Of a DNA stretch of 64,000 nt, positions 37,501-50,600 are shown in pieces; the first letter of the stretch is position 1; each line of letters starts with the position of its first letter. The stretch is from assembly GCA_947652115.1 (NCBI GenBank), contig OX393572.1, forward strand, positions 15,015,862 to 15,079,861, in the 5' to 3' direction. The translations under genes and the position numbers were made by a program. Origin of the DNA: Blastomussa wellsi (taxonomy: Eukaryota; Cnidaria; Anthozoa; Scleractinia; Plerogyridae). Under the pieces are notes generated by a model. The model ran no database searches. It was not told the DNA's origin and saw only the letters and a program-made list of their open reading frames with translations.

Positions 37501-38932
37501 TTGAAAAAAGCTCCACTGGCTGAGAAATGATGCGATTTTCAAAAGTGCCCAAAATGGCCAATTTTTGACTTTTTTCCAAGAGGGGACCGTAGGAAAATTT
37601 TCAAATTTTTTGAACCTCTCAGATTTCAGTCTAATTGGTATGGATTTACTCAGTAGCCGGCCTAGTTTTCATTTCAGCCGAAAACCGCTTGAAAAAAGCT
37701 CAATTGGCGGAGAAATGACACGATTTTCAAAATGGCCAATTTCATAGGGGGGACCATAGGAAATTTTTCAAAATCGGCCGATTTTTTAGCTCGACTTTGG
37801 AAGGCTCTAAAATAGAAACTACTTGTCCGATCTTAGCCTACTTGGTATGGATGGACTCGGCAACTATCCTAGTATTTAATCATGGAAAACACCGGTTGAA
37901 AAAAGCTCCACTGGCTGAGAAAGGATGCGATTTTAAAAAGTGCCCAAAATGGCCAATTTTTGACTTTTTTCCAAGGGGGGACCATAGGAAAATTTTCAAA
38001 TTTTTTGGACCTCTCAGATTTCAGTCTAATTGGTATGAATTTACTCAGTAGCCGGCCTAGTTTTCATTTCAGCCGAAAACCGCTTGAAAAAAGCTCAATT
38101 GGCGGAGAAATGACACGATTTTCAAAATGGCCACTTTCATAGGGGGGACCATAGGAAATTTTTCAAAATCGGCCGATTTTTTAGCTCGACTTTGGAAGGC
38201 TCTAAAATAGAAACTACTTGTCCGATCTTAGCCTACTTGGTATGGATGGACTCGGCAACTATCCTAGTATTTAATCATGCAAAAAGCCGCTTGAAAAAAG
38301 CTCCACTGGCTGAGAAATGATGCGATTTTTAAAAGTGCCCAAAATGGCCAATTTTTGACTTTTTTCCAAGGGGGGACCGTAGGAAAATTTTCAAATTTTT
38401 TGAACCTCTCAGATTTCAGTCTAATTGGTATGGATTTACTCAGTAGCCGGCCTACTTTTCATTTCAGCCGAAAACCGCTTGAAAAAAGCTCAATTGGCGG
38501 AGAAATGACACGATTTTCTAAATGGCCACTTTCTTATGGGGGACCATAGGAAATTTTTCAAAATCGGCCGATTTTTTAGCTCGACTTTGGAAGGCTCTAA
38601 AATAGAAACTACTTGTCCGATCTTAGCCTACTTGGTATGGATGGACTCGGCAACTATCCTAGTATGTAATCGTTGCAAAACACGGCTTGAAAAAAGCTCC
38701 ACTGGCTGAGAAATGATGCGATTTTCAAAAGTGCCCAAAATGGCCAATTTTTGACTTTTTTCCAAGAGGGGACCGTAGGAAAATTTTCAAATTTTTTGAA
38801 CCTCTCAGATTTCAGTCTAATTGGTATGGATTTACTCAGTAGCCGGCCTAGTTTTCATTTCAGCCGAAAACCGCTTGAAAAAAGCTCAATTGGCGGAGAA
38901 ATGACACGATTTTCAAAATGGCCACTTTCATA
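34586..38932 (+). repeat. Mixed 3-mer/2-mer higher-order repeat (1185, 1186, 790, 1186 bp)
   Basis: Blocks begin at 34586, 35771, 36957 and 37747, each with a monomer tagged catggaaaacaccgg and aaaggatgcg. The following monomers are tagged aaaaagccgc (B half with ggcctacttttc and ttctaaatggccactttcttatgggg) and either aaatcacc or tgtaatcgttgc. Calling these four types M, S, C and K, the order is M S C, M S K, M C, M S K. Two of the blocks end with aagaggggaccgtagg B halves. The sub-order K M C M at about 36.6-37.9 kb is seen again at about 61.0-62.2 kb. Confidence 0.8.
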
Positions 38933-41900
38933 GGGGGGACCATAGGAAATTTTTCAAAATCGGCCGATTTTTTAGCTCGACTTTGGAAGGCTCTAAAATA
39001 GAAACTACTTGTCCGATCTTAGCCTACTTGGTATGGATCGACTCGGCAACTATCCTAGTATTTAACCATGTAAAAAAACGGTTGAAAAAAGCTCCACTGG
39101 CTGAGAAAAGATGCGATTTTAAAAAGTGCCCAAAATGGCCAATTTTTGACTTTTTTCCAAGGGGGGACCATAGGAAAATTTTCAAATTTTTTGAACCTCT
39201 CAGATTTCAGTCTCATTGGTATGAATTTACTCAGTAGCCGGCCTAGTTTTCATTTCAGCCGAAAACCGCTTGAAAAAAGCTCAATTGGCGGAGAAATTAC
39301 ACGATTTTCAAAATGGCCACTTTCATAGGGGGGACCATAGGAAATTTTTCAAAATCGGCCGATTTTTTAGCTCGACTTTGGAAGGCTCTAAAATAGAAAC
39401 TACTTGTCCGATTTTAGCCTACTTGGTATGGATGGACTCGGCAACTATCGTAGTATTTAATCGTGCAAAAAGCCGCTTGAAAAAAGCTCCACTGGGTGAG
39501 AAATGATGCGATTTTCAAAAGTGCCCAAAATGGCCAATTTTTGACTTTTTTCCAAGAGGGGACCGTAGGAAAATTTTCAAATTTTTTGAACCTCTCAGAT
39601 TTCAGTCTAATTGGTATGGATTTACTCAGTAGCCGGCCTAGTTTTCATTTCAGCCGAAAACCGCTTGAAAAAAGGTCAATTGGCGGAGAAATGACACGAT
39701 TTTCTAAATGATCACTTTCTTATGGGGGACCATAGGAAATTTTTCAAAATCGGCCGATTTTTTAGCTCGACTTTGGAAGGCTCTAAAATAGAAACTACTT
39801 GTCCGATCTTAGCCTACTTGGTATGGATGGACTCGGCAACTATCCTAGTATTTAATCATGGAAAACACCGCTTGAAAAAAGCTCAATTGGCGGAGAAATG
39901 ACACGATTTTCAAAATGGCCACTTTCTTATGGGGGACCATAGGAAATTTTTCAAAATCGGCCGATTTTTTAGCTCGACTTTGGAAGGCTCTAAAATAGAA
40001 ACTACTTGTCCGATCTTAGCCTACTAGGTATGGATGGACTCGGCAACTATCCTAGTATTTAATCGTTGCAAAACACGGCTTGAAAAAAGCTCCACTGGCT
40101 GAGAAATGATGCGATTTTAAAAAGTGCCCAAAATGGCCAATTTTTGACTTTTTTCCAAGGGGGGACCATAGGAAAATTTTCATTTTTTTTGAACCTCTCA
40201 GATTTCAGTCTAATTGGTATGGATTTACTCAGTAGCCGGCCTAGTTTTCATTTCAGCCGAAAACCGCTTGAAAAAAGCTCAATTGGCGGAGAAATGACAC
40301 GATTTTCAAAATGGCCACTTTCATAGGGGGGACCATAGGAAATTTTTCAAAATCGGCCGATTTTTTAGCTCGACTTTGGAAGGCTCTAAAATAGAAACTA
40401 CTTGTCCGATCTTAGCCTACTTGGTATGGATGGACTCGGCAACTATCCTAGTATTTAATCATTGCAAAACACCGCTTGAAAAAAGCTCCACTGGCTGAGA
40501 AAAGATGCGATTTTCAAAAGTGCCCAAAATGGCCAATTTTTGACTTTTTTCCAAGGGGGGACCATAGGAAAATTTTCAAATTTTTTGAACCTCTCAGATT
40601 TCAGTCTAATTGGTATGGATTTACTCAGTAGCCGGCCTAGTTTTCATTTCAGCCGAAAACCGCTTGAAAAAAGCTCAATTGGCGGAGAAATGACACGATT
40701 TTCAAAATGGCCACTTTCATAGGGGGGACCATAGGAAATTTTTCAAAATCGGCCGATTTTTTAGCTCGACTTTGGAAGGCTCTAAAATAGAAACTACTTG
40801 TCCGATCTTAGCCTACTTGGTATGGATGGACTCGGCAACTATGCTAGTATTTAATCATGCAAAACACCGCTTGAAAAAAGCTCTACTGGCTGAGAAATGA
40901 TGCGATTTTCAAAAGTGCCCAAAATGGCCAATTTTTGACTTTTTTCCAAGGGGGGACCATAGGAAAATTTTCAAATTTTTTGAACCTCTCAGATTTCAGT
41001 CTACTTGGTATGGATTTACTCAGTAGCCGGCCTAGTTTTCATTTCAGCCGAAAACCGCTTGAAAAAAGCTCAATTGGCGGAGAAATGACACGATTTTCAA
41101 AATGGCCACTTTCATAGGGGGGACCATAGGAAATTTTTCAAAATCGGCCGATTTTTTAGCTCGACTTTGGAAGGCTCTAAAATAGAAACTACTTGTCCGA
41201 TCTTAGCCTACTTGGTATGGATGGACTCGGCAACTATCCTAGTATTTAATCATGCAAAAAGCCGCTTGAAAAAAGCTCCACTGGCTGAGAAATGATGCGA
41301 TTTTTAAAAGTGCCCAAAATGGCCAATTTTTGACTTTTTTCCAAGGGGGGACCGTAGGAAAATTTTCAAATTTTTTGAACCTCTCAGATTTCAGTCTAAT
41401 TGGTATGGATTTACTCAGTAGCCGGCCTACTTTTCATTTCAGCCGAAAACCGCTTGAAAAAAGCTCAATTGGCGGAGAAATGACACGATTTTCTAAATGG
41501 CCACTTTCTTATGGGGGACCATAGGAAATTTTTCAAAATCGGCCGATTTTTTAGCTCGACTTTGGAAGGCTCTAAAATAGAAACTACTTGTCCGATCTTA
41601 GCCTACTTGGTATGGATGGACTCGGCAACTATCCTAGTATGTAATCGTTGCAAAACACGGCTTGAAAAAAGCTCCACTGGCTGAGAAATGATGCGATTTT
41701 CAAAAGTGCCCAAAATGGCCAATTTTTGACTTTTTTCCAAGAGGGGACCGTAGGAAAATTTTCAAATTTTTTGAACCTCTCAGATTTCAGTCTAATTGGT
41801 ATGGATTTACTCAGTAGCCGGCCTAGTTTTCATTTCAGCCGAAAACCGCTTGAAAAAAGCTCAATTGGCGGAGAAATGACACGATTTTCAAAATGGCCAC

Positions 41901-44675
41901 TTTCATAGGGGGGACCATAGGAAATTTTTCAAAATCGGCCGATTTTTTAGCTCGACTTTGGAAGGCTCTAAAATAGAAACTACTTGTCCGATCTTAGCCT
42001 ACTTGGTATGGATCGACTCGGCAACTATCCTAGTATTTAACCATGTAAAAAAACGGTTGAAAAAAGCTCCACTGGCTGAGAAAAGATGCGATTTTAAAAA
42101 GTGCCCAAAATGGCCAATTTTTGACTTTTTTCCAAGGGGGGACCATAGGAAAATTTTCAAATTTTTTGAACCTCTCAGATTTCAGTCTAATTGGTATGAA
42201 TTTACTCAGTAGCCGGCCTAGTTTTCATTTCAGCCGAAAACCGCTTGAAAAAAGCTCAATTGGCGGAGAAATTACACGATTTTCAAAATGGCCACTTTCA
42301 TAGGGGGGACCATAGGAAATTTTTCAAAATCGGCCGATTTTTTAGCTCGACTTTGGAAGGCTCTAAAATAGAAACTACTTGTCCGATTTTAGCCTACTTG
42401 GTATGGATGGACTCGGCAACTATCGTAGTATTTAATCGTGCAAAAAGCCGCTTGAAAAAAGCTCCACTGGGTGAGAAATGATGCGATTTTCAAAAGTGCC
42501 CAAAATGGCCAATTTTTGACTTTTTTCCAAGAGGGGACCGTAGGAAAATTTTCAAATTTTTTGAAACTCTCAGATTTCAGTCTAATTGGTATGGATTTAC
42601 TCAGTAGCCGGCCTAGTTTTCATTTCAGCCGAAAACCGCTTGAAAAAAGGTCAATTGGCGGAGAAATGACACGATTTTCTAAATGATCACTTTCTTATGG
42701 GGGACCATAGGAAATTTTTCAAAATCGGCCGATTTTTTAGCTCGACTTTGGAAGGCTCTAAAATAGAAACTACTTGTCCGATCTTAGCCTACTTGGTATG
42801 GATGGACTCGGCAACTATCCTAGTATTTAATCATGGAAAACACCGCTTGAAAAAAGCTCCACTGGCTGAGAAAAGATGCGATTTTAAAAAGTGCCCAAAA
42901 TGGCCAATTTTTGACTTTTTTCCAAGGGGGGACCATAGGAAAATTTTCAAATTTTTTGAACCTCTCAGATTTCAGTCTAATTGGTATGGATTTACTCAGT
43001 AGCCGGCTTAGTTTTAATTTCAGCCGAAAACCGCTTGAAAAAAGCTCAATTGGCGGAGAAATGACACGATTTTCAAAATGGCCACTTTCATAGGGGGGAC
43101 CATAGGAAATTTTTCAAAATCGGCCGATTTTTTAGCTCGACTTTGGAAGGCTCTAAAATAGAAACTACTCGTCCGATCTTAGCCTACTTGGTATGGATGG
43201 ACTCGGCAACTATCCTAGTATTTAACCATTGCAAAACACGGCTTGAAAAAAGCTCCACTGGCTGAGAAATGATGCGATTTTCAAAAGTGCCCAAAATGGC
43301 CAATTTTTGACTTTTTTCCAAGGGGGGACCATAGGAAAATTTTCAAATTTTTTGAACCTCTCAGATTTCAGTGTAATTGGTATGGATTTACTCAGTAGCC
43401 GGCCTAGTTTTCATTTCAGCCGAAAACCGCTTGAAAAAAGCTCAATTGGCGGAGAAATGACACGATTTTCAAAATGGCCACTTTCTTATGGGGGACCATA
43501 GGAAATTTTTCAAAATCGGCCGATTTTTTAGCTCGACTTTGGAAGGCTCTAAAATAGAAACTACTTGTCCGATCTTAGCCTACTAGGTATGGATGGACTC
43601 GGCAACTATCCTAGTATTTAATCGTTGCAAAACACGGCTTGAAAAAAGCTCCACTGGCTGAGAAATGATGCGATTTTAAAAAGTGCCCAAAATGGCCAAT
43701 TTTTGACTTTTTTCCAAGGGGGGACCATAGGAAAATTTTCAAATTTTTTGAACCTCTCAGATTTCAGTCTAATTGGTATGGATTTACTCAGTAGCCGGCC
43801 TAGTTTTCATTTCAGCCGAAAACCGCTTGAAAAAAGCTCAATTGGCGGAGAAATGACACGATTTTCAAAATGGCCACTTTCATAGGGGGGACCATAGGAA
43901 ATTTTTCAAAATCGGCCGATTTTTTAGCTCGACTTTGGAAGGCTCTAAAATAGAAACTACTTGTCCGATCTTAGCCTACTTGGTATGGATGGACTCGGCA
44001 ACTATCCTAGTATTTAATCATTGCAAAACACCGCTTGAAAAAAGCTCCACTGGCTGAGAAATGATGCGATTTTCAAAAGTGCCCAAAATGGCCAATTTTT
44101 GACTTTTTTCCAAGGGGGGACCATAGGAAAATTTTCAAATTTTTTGAACCTCTCAGATTTCAGTCTAATTGGTATGGATTTACTCAGTAGCCGGCCTAGT
44201 TTTCATTTCAGCCGAAAACCGCTTGAAAAAAGCTCAATTGGCGGAGAAATGACACGATTTTCAAAATGGCCACTTTCATAGGGGGGACCATAGGAAATTT
44301 TTCAAAATCGGCCGATTTTTTAGCTCGACTTTGGAAGGCTCTAAAATAGAAACTACTTGTCCGATCTTAGCCTACTTGGTATGGATGGACTCGGCAACTA
44401 TGCTAGTATTTAATCATGCAAAACACCGCTTGAAAAAAGCTCTACTGGCTGAGAAATGATGCGATTTTCAAAAGTGCCCAAAATGGCCAATTTTTGACTT
44501 TTTTCCAAGGGGGGACCATAGGAAAATTTTCAAATTTTTTGAACCTCTCAGATTTCAGTCTAATTGGTATGGATTTACTCAGTAGCCGGCCTAGTTTTCA
44601 TTTCAGCCGAAAACCGCTTGAAAAAAGCTCAATTGGCGGAGAAATGACACGATTTTCAAAATGGCCAATTTCATA
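38142..44675 (+). repeat. 9-mer duplication; copy 1 shortened by 584 bp
   Basis: Copy 1 is 38142-41116 (2975 bp) and copy 2 is 41117-44675 (3559 bp). Upstream of about 39868 matching landmarks are 2975 bp apart (for example tgtaatcgttgc, accatgtaaaa, gagaaattacacg, gaaaaaaggtcaattgg). Downstream they are 3559 bp apart (for example cctactaggtatgg followed by aatcgttgc, then cattgc, then gctctactgg). The difference, 584 bp, is the piece missing from copy 1, with its joint at 39868-39884. Copy 2 overlaps the first copy of the 13-mer duplication, so the events are nested. Confidence 0.85.
39724..39930 (+). repeat. Hybrid half-unit: head of A joined to tail of B (207 bp)
   Basis: From 39724 the sequence follows a half A up to catggaaaacaccgcttgaaaaaagctc, then continues aattggcggagaaatgacacg, which is the tail of half B. 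The next G run is at 39931. The joint lies in ccgcttgaaaaaagctc (39868-39884), identical in both halves. The intact relative in copy 2 has this box at 42843 in half A and at 43427 in the next monomer's half B, exactly 584 bp apart. This agrees with a 1.5-monomer deletion through the shared box. Confidence 0.92.
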
Positions 44676-47600
44676 GGGGGGACCATAGGAAATTTTTCAA
44701 AATCGGCCGATTTTTTAGCTCGACTTTGGAAGGCTCTAAAATAGAAACTACTTGTCCGATCTTAGCCTACTTGGTATGGATGGACTCGGCATCTATCCTA
44801 GTATTTAATCATGGAAAACACCGGTTGAAAAAAGCTCCACTGGCTGAGAAATGATGCGATTTTCAAAAGTGCCCAAAATGGCCAATTTTTGACTTTTTTC
44901 CAAGGGGGGACCATAGGAAAATTTTTAAATTTTTTGAAGCTCTCAGATTTCAGTCTAATTGGTATGAATTTACTCAGTAGCCGGCCTAGTTTTCATTTCA
45001 GCCGAAAAGCGCTTGAAAAAAGCTCAATTGGCGGAGAAATGACACGATTTTCAAAATGGCCACTTTCATAGGGGGGACCATAGGAAATTTTTCAAAATCG
45101 GCCGATTTTTTAGCTCGACTTTGGAAGGCTCTAAAATAGAAACTACTTGTCCGATCTTAGCCTACTTGGTATGGATCGACTAGGCAACTATCCTAGTATT
45201 TAATCATGTAAAAAAACGGTTGAAAAAAGCTCCACTGGCTGAGAAAAGATGCGATTTTAAAAAGTGCCCAAAATGGCCAATTTTTGACTTTTTTCCAAGG
45301 GGGGACCATAGGAAAATTTTCAAATTTTTTGAACCTCTCAGATTTCAGTCTAATTGGTATGAATTTACTCAGAAGCCGGCCTAGTTTTCATTTCAGCCGA
45401 AAACCGCTTGAAAAAAGCTCAATTGGCGGAGAAATGACACGATTTTCAAAATGGCCACTTTCATAGGGGGGACCATAGGAAATTTTTCAAAATCGGCCGA
45501 TTTTTTAGCTCGACTTTGGAAGGCTCTAAAATAGAAACTACTTGTCCGATCTTAGCCTACTTGGTATGGATCGACTCGCCAACTATCCTAGTATTTAATC
45601 ATGTAAAAAAACGGTTGAAAAAAGCTCCACTGGCTGAGAAAAGATGCGATTTTAAAAAGTGCCCAAAATGGCCAATTTTTGACTTTTTTCCAAGGGGGGA
45701 CCATAGGAAAATTTTCAAATTTTTTGAACCTCTCAGATTTCAGTCTAATTGGTATGAATTTACTCAAAAGCCGGCCTAGTTTTCATTTCAGCCGAAAACC
45801 GCTTGAAAAAAGCTCAATTGGCGGAGAAATGACACGATTTTCAAAATGGCCACTTTCATAGGGGGGACCATAGGAAATTTTTCAAAATCGGCCGATTTTT
45901 TAGCTCGACTTTGGAAGGCTCTAAAATAGAAACTACTTGTCCGATCTTAGCCCACTTGGTATGGATGGACTCGGCAACTATTCTAGTATTTAATCATGCA
46001 AAAAGCTGCTTGAAAAAAGCTCCACTGGCTGAGAAATGATGCGATTTTCAAAAGTGCCCAAAATGGCCACTATTTGACTTTTTTCCAAGGGGGGACCGTA
46101 GGAAAATTTTCAAATTTTTTGAACCTCTCAGATTTCAGTCTAATTGGTATGGATTTACTCAGTAGCCGGCCTAGTTTTCATTTCAGCCGAAAACCGCTTG
46201 AAAAAAGCTCAATTGGCGGAGAAATGACACGATTTTCAAAATGGCCAATTTCTTATGGGGGACCATAAGAAATTTTTCAAAATCGGCCGATTTTTTAGCT
46301 CGACTTTGGAAGGCTCTAAAATAGAAACTACTTGTCCGATCTTAGCCTACTAGGTATGGATGGACTCGGCAACTATCCTAGTATTTAATCGTTGCAAAAC
46401 ACGGCTTGAAAAAAGCTCAAATGGCTGAGAAATGATGCGATTTTAAAAAGTGCCCAAAATGGCCAATTTTTGACTTTTTTCCAAGGGGGGACCATAGGAA
46501 AATTTTCAAATTTTTTGAACCTCTCAGATTTCAGTCTAATTGGTATGGATTTACTCAGTAGCCGGCCTAGTTTTCATTTCAGCCGAAAACCGCTTGAAAA
46601 AAGCTCAATTGGCGGAGAAATGACACGATTTTCAAAATGGCCACTTTCATAGGGGGGACCATAGGAAATTTTTCAAAATCGGCCGATTTTTTAGCTCCAC
46701 TTTGGAAGGCTCTAAAATAGAAACTACTTGTCCGATCTTAGCCTACTTGGTATGGATGGACTCGGCAACTATCCTAGTATTTAATCATTGCAAAACACCG
46801 CTTGAAAAAAGCTCCACTGGCTGAGAAATGATGCGATTTTCAAAAGTGCCCAAAATGGCCAATTTTTGACTTTTTTCCAAGGGGGGACCATAGGAAAATT
46901 TTCAAATTTTTTGAACCTCTCAGATTTCAGTCTAATTGGTATGGATTTACTCAGTAGCCGGCCTAGTTTTCATTTCAGCCGAAAACCGCTTGAAAAAAGC
47001 TCAACTGGCGGAGAAATGACACGATTTTCAAAATGGCCACTTTCATAGGGGGGACCATAGGAAATTTTTCAAAATCGGCCGATTTTTTAGCTCGACTTTG
47101 GAAGGCTCTAAAATAGAAACTACTTGTCCGATCTTAGCCTACTTGGTATGGATCGACTCGGCAACTATCCTAGTATTTAACCATGTAAAAAAACGGTTGA
47201 AAAAAGCTCCACTGGCTGAGAAAAGATGCGATTTTAAAAAGTGCCCAAAATGGCCAATTTTTGACTTTTTTCCAAGGGGGGACCATAGGAAAATTTTCAA
47301 ATTTTTTGAACCTCTCAGATTTCAGTCTAATTGGTATGAATTTACTCAGTAGCCGGCCTAGTTTTCATTTCAGCCGAAAACCGCTTGAAAAAAGCTCAAT
47401 TGGCGGAGAAATTACACGATTTTCAAAATGGCCACTTTCATAGGGGGGACCATAGGAAATTTTTCAAAATCGGCCGATTTTTTAGCTCGACTTTGGAAGG
47501 CTCTAAAATAGAAACTACTTGTCCGATTTTAGCCTACTTGGTATGGATGGACTCGGCAACTATCGTAGTATTTAATCGTGCAAAAAGCCGCTTGAAAAAA

Positions 47601-50600
47601 GCTCCACTGGGTGAGAAATGATGCGATTTTCAAAAGTGCCCAAAATGGCCAATTTTTGACTTTTTTCCAAGAGGGGACCGTAGGAAAATTTTCAAATTTT
47701 TTGAACCTCTCAGATTTCAGTCTAATTGGTATGGATTTACTCAGTAGCCGGCCTAGTTTTCATTTCAGCCGAAAACCGCTTGAAAAAAGGTCAATTGGCG
47801 GAGAAATGACACGATTTTCTAAATGATCACTTTCTTATGGGGGACCATAGGAAATTTTTCAAAATCGGCCGATTTTTTAGCTCGACTTTGGAAGGCTCTA
47901 AAATAGAAACTACTTGTCCGATCTTAGCCTACTTGGTATGGATGGACTCGGCAACTATGCTAGTATTTAATCATGCAAAACGCCGCTTGAAAAAAGCTCC
48001 ACTGGCTGAGAAAAGATGCGATTTTAAAAAGTGCCCAAAATGGCCAATTTTTGACTTTTTTCCAAGGGGGGACCATAGGAAAATTTTCAAATTTTTTGAA
48101 CCTCTCAGATTTCAGTCTAATTGGTATGGATTTACTCAGTAGCCGGCTTAGTTTTAATTTCAGCCGAAAACCGCTTGAAAAAAGCTCAATTGGCGGAGAA
48201 ATGACACGATTTTCAAAATGGCCACTTTCATAGGGGGGACCATAGGAAATTTTTCAAAATCGGCCGATTTTTTAGCTCGACTTTGGAAGGCTCTAAAATA
48301 GAAACTACTCGTCCGATCTTAGCCTACTTGGTATGGATGGACTCGGCAACTATCCTAGTATTTAACCATTGCAAAACACGGCTTGAAAAAAGCTCCACTG
48401 GCTGAGAAATGATGCGATTTTCAAAAGTGCCCAAAATGGCCAATTTTTGACTTTTTTCCAAGGGGGGACCATAGGAAAATTTTCAAATTTTTTGAACCTC
48501 TCAGATTTCAGTCTAATTGGTATGGATTTACTCAGTAGCCGGCCTAGTTTTCATTTCAGCCGAAAACCGCTTGAAAAAAGCTCAATTGGCGGAGAAATGA
48601 CACGATTTTCAAAATGGCCACTTTCTTATGGGGGACCATAGGAAATTTTTCAAAATCGGCCGATTTTTTAGCTCGACTTTGGAAGGCTCTAAAATAGAAA
48701 CTACTTGTCCGATCTTAGCCTACTAGGTATGGATGGACTCGGCAACTATCCTAGTATTTAATCGTTGCAAAACACGGCTTGAAAAAAGCTCCACTGGCAG
48801 AGAAATGATGCGATTTTAAAAAGTGCCCAAAATGGCCAATTTTTGACTTTTTTCCAAGGGGGGACCATAGGAAAATTTTCAAATTTTTTGAACCTCTCAG
48901 ATTTCAGTGTAATTGGTATGGATTTACTCAGTAGCCGGCCTAGTTTTCATTTCAGCCGAAAACCGCTTGAAAAAAGCTCAATTGGCGGAGAAATGACACG
49001 ATTTTCAAAATGGCCACTTTCATAGGGGGGACCATAGGAAATTTTTCAAAATCGGCCGATTTTTTAGCTCGACTTTGGAAGGCTCTAAAATAGAAACTAC
49101 TTGTCCGATCTTAGCCTACTTGGTATGGATGGACTCGGCAACTATCCTAGTATTTAATCATTGCAAAACACCGCTTGAAAAAAGCTCCACTGGCTGAGAA
49201 ATGATGCGATTTTCAAAAGTGCCCAAAATGGCCAATTTTTGACTTTTTTCCAAGGGGGGACCATAGGAAAATTTTCAAATTTTTTGAACCTCTCAGATTT
49301 CAGTCTAATTGGTATGGATTTACTCAGTAGCCGGCCTAGTTTTCATTTCAGCCGAAAACCGCTTGAAAAAAGCTCAATTGGCGGAGAAATGACACGATTT
49401 TCAAAATGGCCACTTTCATAGGGGGGACCATAGGAAATTTTTCAAAATCGGCCGATTTTTTAGCTCGACTTTGGAAGGCTCTAAAATAGAAACTACTTGT
49501 CCGATCTTAGCCTACTTGGTATGGATGGACTCGGCAACTATGCTAGTATTTGATCATGCAAAACACCGCTTGAAAAAAGCTCTACTGGCTGAGAAATGAT
49601 GCGATTTTCAAAAGTGCCCAAAATGGCCAATTTTTGACTTTTTTCCAAGGGGGGACCATAGGAAAATTTTCAAATTTTTTGAACCTCTCAGATTTCAGTC
49701 TAATTGGTATGGATTTACTCAGTAGCCGGCCTAGTTTTCATTTCAGCCGAAAACCGCTTGAAAAAAGCTCAATTGGCGGAGAAATGACACGATTTTCAAA
49801 ATGGCCAATTTCATAGGGGGGACCATAGGAAATTTTTCAAAATCGGCCGATTTTTTAGCTCGACTTTGGAAGGCTCTAAAATAGAAACTACTTGTCCGAT
49901 CTTAGCCTACTTGGTATGGATGGACTCGGCATCTATCCTAGTATTTAATCATGGAAAACACCGGTTGAAAAAAGCTCCACTGGCTGAGAAAAGATGCGAT
50001 TTTAAAAAGTGCCCAAAATGGCCAATTTTTGACTTTTTTCCAAGGGGGGACCATAGGAAAATTTTTAAATTTTTTGAAGCTCTCAGATTTCAGTCTAATT
50101 GGTATGAATTTACTCAGTAGCCGGCCTAGTTTTCATTTCAGCCGAAAAGCGCTTGAAAAAAGCTCAATTGGCGGAGAAATGACACGATTTTCAAAATGGC
50201 CACTTTCATAGGGGGGACCATAGGAAATTTTTCAAAATCGGCCGATTTTTTAGCTCGACTTTGGAAGGCTCTAAAATAGAAACTACTTGTCCGATCTTAG
50301 CCTACTTGGTATGGATCGACTAGGCAACTATCCTAGTATTTAATCATGTAAAAAAACGGTTGAAAAAAGCTCCACTGGCTGAGAAAAGATGCGATTTTAA
50401 AAAGTGCCCAAAATGGCCAATTTTTGACTTTTTTCCAAGGGGGGACCATAGGAAAATTTTCAAATTTTTTGAACCTCTCAGATTTCAGTCTAATTGGTAT
50501 GAATTTACTCAGAAGCCGGCCTAGTTTTCATTTCAGCCGAAAACCGCTTGAAAAAAGCTCAATTGGCGGAGAAATGACACGATTTTCAAAATGGCCACTT

